From assembly GCA_964447525.1 (NCBI GenBank), contig CAYUSU010000023.1, positions 1 through 22,776 of the forward strand: a stretch of DNA of 22,776 nt, read 5' to 3'. This stretch comes from JAFGDH01 sp964447525 (GTDB lineage: Archaea > Aenigmatarchaeota > Aenigmatarchaeia > QMZP01 > QMZT01). Each line of letters starts with the position of its first letter. Position 1 is the stretch's first letter. Below, in pieces: positions 7,586 through 14,400 of the stretch. The notes below the pieces were generated by a model that saw only the letters and a program-made list of their open reading frames with translations, ran no database searches and had not been told where the DNA came from. A program made the position numbers and the translations under genes.

Positions 7586-8581
7586 TTATTTTTTTCTCTC
7601 GATCAGGTAGTCCGCAAACTGTTCAAGAATGCTTTTCAATCCTTCGGGGAGGTCAGAAATGATATGCTTAGCTTCATTAACGAGGCTTCTCGCCTTTTCC
7701 ATCGCATAATCCATCGAGTCGTGCCTTTCGAGGAGTTCCTTCACCCACACGACATCCTCTTTTGACGTTTCCTCTCTGGGTTTGTTGAGTATCCTTATCA
7801 GGTCGTTTCTTTCGTCGACGGAACATCGTTCCATGCAGTTGACTATCATTAACGTGCGTTTGCCTTCCTTTATATCGCATCCAATCTCGTCACGCCCCTT
7901 TCCGTCGGTAAGATCAAGGAGATCGTCAACTATCTGGAAAGCCGGTCCTGCCTTAAGTCCGAACTCCCTGACCTTTTTTATCACGTCATCCTTCGCTCCA
8001 GCTACTATACATCCACCGATTATGGGATGCATGAAATAGTAAGCGGTCTTTCTCTCTATCGATTCAAAGTAATCCTTCTCGGCAGGAGAGTCGTTCTTCC
8101 TGAGATTCATGTCCATTGTCTGCCCTTCCGCGGTTTTGGAACACGTAAAAATGGTTTCCTCGATGAGGCGCATTACCGTATGCTCGTCCACCCCATTTTT
8201 GAGGCTGGAAAATATGAGATCATAAACCTTTTCCGACATGTAGTCCCCGACGTTTATGGCGTGGTCGATCCCGAACCTTTTCCACACGGCCGACTGTCCT
8301 CTCCGGACTTCATCGCCGTCCTCTATATCATCATGGACAAGGAACCAGTTGTGCATGAGTTCGCATGAAGCCGCGAACGGGAGGACTTGTTCTATCTTTC
8401 CTTCGAGTGCCTCGCACGCCATTATCGCGAGAACCGGGCGGATTCGTTTTCCTCCGCTATCCATATGGTACCATACGACATCATTCAGATTCTTTATTCC
8501 CTTCCTCGGGATGACCTTCTCCATCTCCTTCTCTATGAGATATCCCTTCTCTTTCAATATTTTTTCCACACCATCTATCAT
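7586..8581 (-). CDS. Polyprenyl diphosphate synthase (probable geranylgeranyl diphosphate synthase)
   Basis: This soluble all-helical trans-prenyltransferase condenses isopentenyl diphosphate onto allylic diphosphates to make the C20 chain of archaeal lipids. It has the GGKRIRP substrate loop, the first Asp-rich motif HDDIEDGDEVRRG, the GQTMDM stretch, the second Asp-rich motif FQIVDDLLDLTD and a DIKEGKRT loop. Tryptophan and phenylalanine sit five and four residues before the first Asp-rich motif. Bulky residues there limit chain length, so C20 or shorter is expected. The ATG at 8581 (331 residues) is preferred because TTTTATAAAA lies 27 bases upstream of it. An in-frame ATG at 8623 would add 14 residues but would put that TATA element inside the gene. 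The gene is divergent from the PEP-synthase-like gene and upstream of the KaiC-V4R pair. Confidence 0.92.
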   Translation of the reverse strand: MIDGVEKILKEKGYLIEKEMEKVIPRKGIKNLNDVVWYHMDSGGKRIRPVLAIMACEALEGKIEQVLPFAASCELMHNWFLVHDDIEDGDEVRRGQSAVWKRFGIDHAINVGDYMSEKVYDLIFSSLKNGVDEHTVMRLIEETIFTCSKTAEGQTMDMNLRKNDSPAEKDYFESIERKTAYYFMHPIIGGCIVAGAKDDVIKKVREFGLKAGPAFQIVDDLLDLTDGKGRDEIGCDIKEGKRTLMIVNCMERCSVDERNDLIRILNKPREETSKEDVVWVKELLERHDSMDYAMEKARSLVNEAKHIISDLPEGLKSILEQFADYLIERKK

Positions 8582-8600
8582 ATTTATCGAATTAATCTTT

Positions 8601-8611
8601 GTTTTATAAAA
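8601..8611 (-). promoter_or_regulatory. TATA-like element of the GGPP synthase gene
   Basis: TTTTATAAAAC on the minus strand has its TATAAA starting 27 bases before the ATG at 8581. It decides for that start over the upstream in-frame ATG at 8623. Confidence 0.5.
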
Positions 8612-8626
8612 TTTTAAATCCATATG

Positions 8627-8636
8627 TTTTTATAAC
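8627..8636 (+). promoter_or_regulatory. TATA-like element of the PEP-synthase-like gene
   Basis: TTTTTATAAC lies so that transcription would begin near 8657-8660. The first possible non-ATG starts are CTG at 8656 and TTG at 8671. A GGTGAT at 8646-8651, four bases before the CTG, is a perfect match to part of the archaeal anti-Shine-Dalgarno sequence, but it would fall upstream of the predicted transcript start. Confidence 0.4.
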
Positions 8637-8670
8637 ACACTAAAGGGTGATTTAGCTGAACGTTATCGGT

Positions 8671-10848
8671 TTGGAAAACATTGATTCCGGGAATCTGAAC
8701 GTGGGGAACAAGTCCATGAGGCTTTCTGAGGTATTCAGAAACAAGATTTCAGTACCCCGTGCCTTTGTGATAACCTCCGAGGCTCACCAAACGTTTCTGA
8801 ATTACAACAAGCTGGACGAAAGGCTGGAGGGAATGACCAGGGACGTGGACGTGGAAAACATAAACCAGTTGATAGAGACCTCCAAATCCATTCGCGAGAT
8901 GTTCATAAATTCCAAAATACCCGATTCGCTGGTGAGGGAGATAACAGATGCGTACAACCGCATGTTTGTCAGCATTGAAGCCAAGGAAGTCGGAGGTGCG
9001 GCACTGGACTTCATAAGGGCGGGAAGAGACCACGTCAGCGTGTCTGTTCGTCCTTCGCCGTTCGAAAGCAACGGTTCATCCTTCCCGGGAATACATGACC
9101 CGTTCCTGAATGTCGGCGGGGTTCGAAATTTAATGGATTACCTGAAGCTTTGCTGGGCATCGATCTATTCCCCCAAATCGCTCTACTACAGGAAAAAAAG
9201 AGATCTGGATTCGAAGACTATGGGGGTGATGGTCCAGAGGATGGTAAACTGCGAAAAATCCGGGAGTGTATCCTTCTTGAATAATCAGATGATCATCGAG
9301 GGTTCATGGGGATTAGGAACGTCACTTTCTGAAGGGAACGTCTCTCCTGACAGGTATGTTCTGGATCCAGCTGAAGGGAACGTCATCAAAAAGACCATAG
9401 GGAAGAAGACGTACATGTACGTCAAGGATCCGATATCCGGAAAAACGAAGAAAGAACCAGTTCTCAGGGACCGCATTTCGGAACAGCTTCTTGATGAGGA
9501 AAAAATAAAAAAGATATTCCAGACCTTCCGGAGGGTGCATGAAATATTCGGCAACCACATTTCCATGGACTGGGGAATGGAAAGAGGGAAAGTCCATGTT
9601 TTTCAGGTAAAACCGATAAACTGGAGCCAATCGGAAAACCAAATGGAAGGGGAGATGAAAGGGTATGGCGTATCTCCCGGGGACGGAAGAGGCGTTGCGA
9701 AGGTGCTGGAGAACCTGAATGATTTCGATTCGGTAAAGAGCGAAGACATCATTATCACAAAATCAATGAATTCCGACCTTTCATTATTGATGGGCAGGGT
9801 CGGTGGCATAATCTCAGAATGCGGAGGACTCGGATCGAACGTTTCCTTCGTGTCCAGAGAGTTTGGTGTCCCGTGCGCGACGGGGATCGAAACCAATTCA
9901 ATAGAACCAGGTAAAAGACTGATCCTGAACGGGACGAACGGTTCCGTGAGTTTTGAGGTTCCTTTCCAACCGGTCATAACCGAAGCGGATGGATACGAAA
10001 TCGTGGAAAGCGGAGCGCCTACCGCAACGGAGGTTTTCATGAACCTGAATTTCAAAAAAGAGTTCGACGTGGAAAGGGAGTTCGATGGTGTCACACTGGA
10101 CCCGTCCGGACTTTTCGGGGACAATGATCCGTTGTTTTTGATGAGAAACAATCCGGAGGAGTTCGATGGTACGCTGGAAAGGATCGAAAGCCTGACAGCC
10201 AAAATCTTTCCGAGAATGGCATGGTACCGCCTCCTTACTCCGAGAGGAGAGAGCGAACTGAACCCTCTGCTGGGATGCAGGGGAATCCGAAGGGTTCTGG
10301 AAAACCAGGAACTGTTCAGAAGGGAGATAGAATTCGTAAGAAAATCATACGAAAATGGTAACAAGAACATCGGAATCCTCCTGCCGTTCGTAAGCAACAT
10401 CCGCGAGCTGAGGATCATGAAAGACGTCATTCCGTCTTACGTGAAGATAGGCATCGAGGTGTCCGTTCCCTCGGCCGCATTGGATATCGAGGACTTCGTT
10501 AACGAAGGGGTAGAATTCGTAATGATCAATCTTCCCGAGTTGTCGAAGATAACACTGGGAGTGGACCCGGAAAACCCAAGGGTTTCGTCACTTTATTCCG
10601 AAAGCAGTAAACCGGTCATGAAACTGATAAATATGATCACTGACGCCTGCAGGGGTCATGCAGACGTATCCGTAAGGATAAATGATTATGACCAACACCT
10701 TGTGGAAAGACTGGTCAATTCTGGCGTCAATTCCATATCGCTGGAACCGGAATACATAGAAGCCGGGAAAAACGAAGTTTCGCGTTTGGAAAGGAAATTC
10801 CTGATCGAAAGGCTAAGGACAAGGGAATCTACTTCTTCTTTCCCCTGA
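8671..10848 (+). CDS. PEP synthase-like protein lacking the catalytic histidine
   Basis: This 725-residue protein follows the whole PpsA plan. It has an N-terminal ATP-grasp region (SVRPSPFESN at 124-134 in place of VRSSATAED, SFPGIHDPFLNV, IEGSWGLG at 209-216, ISMDWG then FQVKPI at 297-316), a swivelling phosphohistidine domain (about 330-430) and a C-terminal PEP/pyruvate barrel (about 515-710, with NPLLGCRG, SVPSAA, ITLGVD and NSISLEP). The swivelling domain normally reads GG-x-T-[SC]-H-A-A; here residues 385-392 are GGLGSNVS, so Asn390 replaces the catalytic His. The barrel's usual CGQ cysteine is also absent, since residues 668-672 read VRIND. PEP synthesis from pyruvate is therefore unlikely, and a regulatory or scaffold role is an inference. 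The frame is intact. The start is TTG at 8671, or CTG at 8656. The 3' end overlaps the convergent membrane-protein gene by 20 bases. Confidence 0.85.
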   Translation: MENIDSGNLNVGNKSMRLSEVFRNKISVPRAFVITSEAHQTFLNYNKLDERLEGMTRDVDVENINQLIETSKSIREMFINSKIPDSLVREITDAYNRMFVSIEAKEVGGAALDFIRAGRDHVSVSVRPSPFESNGSSFPGIHDPFLNVGGVRNLMDYLKLCWASIYSPKSLYYRKKRDLDSKTMGVMVQRMVNCEKSGSVSFLNNQMIIEGSWGLGTSLSEGNVSPDRYVLDPAEGNVIKKTIGKKTYMYVKDPISGKTKKEPVLRDRISEQLLDEEKIKKIFQTFRRVHEIFGNHISMDWGMERGKVHVFQVKPINWSQSENQMEGEMKGYGVSPGDGRGVAKVLENLNDFDSVKSEDIIITKSMNSDLSLLMGRVGGIISECGGLGSNVSFVSREFGVPCATGIETNSIEPGKRLILNGTNGSVSFEVPFQPVITEADGYEIVESGAPTATEVFMNLNFKKEFDVEREFDGVTLDPSGLFGDNDPLFLMRNNPEEFDGTLERIESLTAKIFPRMAWYRLLTPRGESELNPLLGCRGIRRVLENQELFRREIEFVRKSYENGNKNIGILLPFVSNIRELRIMKDVIPSYVKIGIEVSVPSAALDIEDFVNEGVEFVMINLPELSKITLGVDPENPRVSSLYSESSKPVMKLINMITDACRGHADVSVRINDYDQHLVERLVNSGVNSISLEPEYIEAGKNEVSRLERKFLIERLRTRESTSSFP

Positions 10849-11143
10849 ATAACGCCTTGAAGGGAGAAAAGATCAATTTCACGACCTTCCACCCTCCCCT
10901 TACAAAGGAATAAACGAGGAACAATCCTATTCCGGTAACGGCGAACCATATTATGTTGTAGAGGGTGATCGGTATGTCAACCCCGAGGAAATAATTAGCA
11001 AAGACCGGGAACAATGCGGCCAACAATCCTACTATAGCCGCCTTTGCAAGGATCTTGACGATCTTGTATGCAAGGAATATGAACACTATCATTATCGCCA
11101 GCAGCGCCAGGATGAACGGATCGTTCAGCATCTCAAGAACCAT
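10829..11143 (-). CDS. Small three-helix membrane protein, unknown function
   Basis: This 104-residue protein has three hydrophobic segments (about 9-28, 31-53 and 60-82) and a strongly basic C-terminal tail (RGGWKVVKL...FRGKKK), which by the positive-inside rule is cytoplasmic. I do not recognise a named family. It is divergent from the DUF357 gene with only 28 bases between the start codons, and its last 20 bases overlap the end of the PEP-synthase-like gene on the other strand. A TATA-like TATTTAAT starts 28 bases before the ATG, which supports the start and expression as a single gene. Confidence 0.65.
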   Translation of the reverse strand: MVLEMLNDPFILALLAIMIVFIFLAYKIVKILAKAAIVGLLAALFPVFANYFLGVDIPITLYNIIWFAVTGIGLFLVYSFVRGGWKVVKLIFSPFKALFRGKKK

Positions 11144-11150
11144 ATTAATA
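11143..11150 (+). promoter_or_regulatory. TATA-like element of the DUF357 gene
   Basis: TATTAATA starts 29 bases before the ATG at 11172. Its first base is the A of the ATG of the divergent membrane-protein gene, seen as T on this strand. Confidence 0.4.
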
Positions 11151-11162
11151 ATTTCACTGAAT

Positions 11163-11171
11163 AATTAAATA
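11163..11171 (-). promoter_or_regulatory. TATA-like element of the small membrane-protein gene
   Basis: TATTTAAT on the minus strand starts 28 bases before the ATG at 11143 and abuts the ATG of the divergent DUF357 gene. Confidence 0.4.
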
Positions 11172-11411
11172 ATGGATCTCGAAACCTCCCTAAGGAATGA
11201 GACTGAAAAATGGCTCCTGAAGGTAAAGGAAGAAGTCAAATCCGTTAAACTAATTGATCAGAAAAGGGAGGACGTCCTTACGAACATCAACGCCTACATC
11301 AAGGATTCAGAATATTTTCTGGAAAGGAAAGACCTTATTCGAGCGTTCGAGGCGGTCATCTGGGCATGGGCAATCCTCGAGAACTCCAGGGAATTCGGGG
11401 TCATAGAATAG
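11172..11411 (+). CDS. DUF357 family protein
   Basis: This 79-residue helical protein carries the stretch NINAYIKDSEYFLERKDLIR followed by AFEAVIWAWAILE, the recognisable core of the archaeal DUF357 family. The family resembles a two-helix, TPR-like or HEPN-like small domain of unknown function, and the length is normal for it. The gene stands alone. It is divergent from a small membrane protein and convergent with the giant surface-protein gene, which ends five bases away. No Shine-Dalgarno sequence is seen, and a TATA-like element begins 29 bases upstream. Confidence 0.82.
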   Translation: MDLETSLRNETEKWLLKVKEEVKSVKLIDQKREDVLTNINAYIKDSEYFLERKDLIRAFEAVIWAWAILENSREFGVIE

Positions 11412-11416
11412 ATTAT

Positions 11417-14400
11417 TTACTGGGCAACTAACGGGAGATTCTTAGAAGCGGGAATGATTCCGGAGGGCATCACTTCAAACTGGACAAATACATTATCAAA
11501 TTTATTGTTGTTTACTGCACAACGCTGAAGATTACCCGGTTGACCAAGTTTACCGCTATAACTTGAAGTGTCCTGGCAGTTGGAATTTCCCCTGTTATAA
11601 TTGTTATAGTTCTGGTAAGGGTTGCTCCCAGCCTGGTAGTAAGGATTTTGTCCTCCACTACCGCCGCAGGAAGCACAGCTGCCTCCCTGAACCATTAGAA
11701 TCTGACCACAGTCAGTAAGAACGCCATCTCCCCTGTCAATTCTTATTTGTATGTATGGATTATTGTAACTTTGTCCCACAAGACTGCAGACATTAGTCCA
11801 CTTGAATAAGATATTTTGATTGTATTTGACTGTCACAGTTCCTGAACTCCCACTACTGCTCAGAAGTTCATTCCCGTCCTGTGTGATCTTCAGGCTCGGT
11901 TTACCAAATGAATCCTGGGCGGCATTGTTTATCTCCCATCCCAGCGCCATGGCGTCTCCCATTATATTGTAGAACCTGCTGAAACACTGGGTCATCTGGC
12001 TCATCATTCTGGAGGACTCGCCCACCTGGGCCATGCTCTGCTGGTAGTCGGTCCCGCCATAAGCGCCGCTCTGCCTTGGCTGGGCCATTTTCATGCACAT
12101 CTGCAGTTCAAGGAACTGCATGTATATCTTGAGGGCGAGCATGATCAGCTGGGGTGATTTCATTATGAATTTGCAAGCCGATGTAGGCAAAAGTGCGATT
12201 CCGCTCGCAACATCCCTGGAGGTTTCCCTGGCACTCGGCCAAATCGCCCCGATAGCCTCTGCCAGCAATCTCGGCATTAAGCACACACCAAGTCCCCAGA
12301 CAAGACCCTGCTTCATGGCTGTCTTGTACTTATTTTCCTCAGCGTCCTTGTCGAACCAGTCGAATATTCCTGCTCCTTTGACCTTGAACGTGTTCTCCTT
12401 TGTCAATGAATCGATAAGCCATAGAATAATAAACACTGCCAATACAATAACTGCAAGAATACCGGCATACTTTAATACATCTAACACGGTGTCCCAGAAA
12501 CCACCACCATCTTTGGGAAGTGTCTCTATTTGGTTTTGTATTTCTCTTGAATCGGGTATCATTTTTGGGCTATCCACTATTGCTTCTCTGCAAATGGATT
12601 CGGCCTTACAATCTTCTTCTGTATCATAAGTACCATCGGCAGATTGTATGCATTTCCATTCATTTTCATCGCATTTCCATTTCGTTACACAGCAATAGCA
12701 GTGATGATCAATCGGGTTAGTTGGATCTTTAAAGCAGTCATTACAGGTTTTTCCGGTATACCCGCTCTCATCTATTAACGTCCAATCTCCATTGCAAGGT
12801 TCCAAAATTTCACTTGCTGAAATCTGGCACCAAGCATTTGTCGATCCAGTGACACCGTATTTTTTCTCACATGCTTCATAGCAAGCAGTAGATCCAGTTG
12901 ACGGGCAATTATTATAATCATCAAATCCAATCCCTTCCGTCTCCGGCACGTAATCGTTTTCATTGTAAGGAGATAATTCATCTTCTGGGGGAGGATATTC
13001 TTCTTCTTTTATGCCAAAATCTGGGATTGAAGGCTCTGTTTGTGGTGTTTTCGGCGGATCAATAACCTTGTCCCATAAGAAGTCCGTCCCAAGGCAGACC
13101 GTGCAGAAAGCGGCTATCCTGATCAGCCATAAGAATATGTTCTCCATTGATTTGTACATCTTGTCCGCTTCCTTCTGCTGGGAGAACATGGACCTGCGGT
13201 TGTCGTCGAGTTCCGGCTGAACGGTAAGGGAACCGAGGCTCAGTGACCTGGATTCGTAAACAAGATTATTGGCGTATTTGTAGAAGACGGTGAGGTTCGC
13301 CTTGCCCAGCGGAACATCGACAAAGGTCTGATCCGGGTCCTCCGTGACCTTCGCTGACAGGGTTATCGATGGCGGGATTCGGAAGGAACAAAGGTATCTG
13401 GACTGTGACGGGGAGCGTTCTGTCCCGATCTCCTGGCATCTCGGGCTGTAAACGTTGACCTTGCTGCCTGTCATGTCGATGGTTGAATCATAAACCTTGA
13501 GGTCGGAAATGTCCCCGTCCTCCCTGTTCTTGAGGCTGACGGTAGCGTTGAACATGGAATACTCCATCCCGCACGTCCCTCTGGGTGAATTTACGTGGCA
13601 CTTGAATTTGGAGGGGTTTATCTCGCTGCTCTTCGTGAGCTCTATATCGAACTGGTCCGTCCCCTTCTTCACATATACCTTGAACGTCCCCTTCGCCTGC
13701 TTCCCGTTGGACGGGGATGTCGCCACCAGTTCTATGGTTCCCGTCCCGTCGTCGCATCTCTGGAAGAATGACGGATCAATATACATTGAACACTTGTAAT
13801 GCTCCTCCCTGTGGGCCCCGACAATAGCGGAACTCTTGAATTCGCAGTACGTCGAGTTGTCGGGAGGAGAGACCCCTCTCCCCTTGGTGAGCTTCCCTGA
13901 TTCATTATTGTATGCGTTGAAGTTGAACGACCACCTGATTTCGTCATCGACGGTCGGATGGAGGAGGTCGGCGTTTCGGATGGTAATCATGTTCCCGACA
14001 TCCCCAAGAACTATCGTGTTCTTTTCGAGACAGTTCAGATTGAAATCGTAAACATTATTCTCATTCAGCTTCTTGTCATTGAATTCTATGTAAGGCGTCA
14101 GCGGCGGCGCTTCGACCCTGTAATAATACGTATCAACACTCGCTCCTACAGGCGCCTCCCCCGGAAGCTTGACGCTGAATTTGATGTCAAGCGGGTAGTT
14201 CCTCACCTCGCCGTCAACAAGTTCCCCCTGGCCACAAGCGACCGCTCCCAGGAAACGGTCAGGCGGAATTGTGCAGGTTATGGAAGCCCCCTGTGACGTG
14301 CAGTAGCGGGCCGTTCCGGATATTATCTGGTCGTTGAACTTGATCTCTTCGTTGATTATCGCGGGATTTTCATTTGTGGCTGTCTTGGTTCTCATGTTTA

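Noticed and set aside
9603..10430. 275-codon minus-strand open frame opposite the PEP-synthase-like gene
   Set aside because: Its composition (Ser/Pro/Phe-rich) is typical of an antisense shadow, while the plus strand encodes a family-wide match over 725 residues.
12093..12629. 178-codon plus-strand open frame inside the giant gene
   Set aside because: It is antisense to membrane helices of the giant protein and has no start signal or family resemblance.
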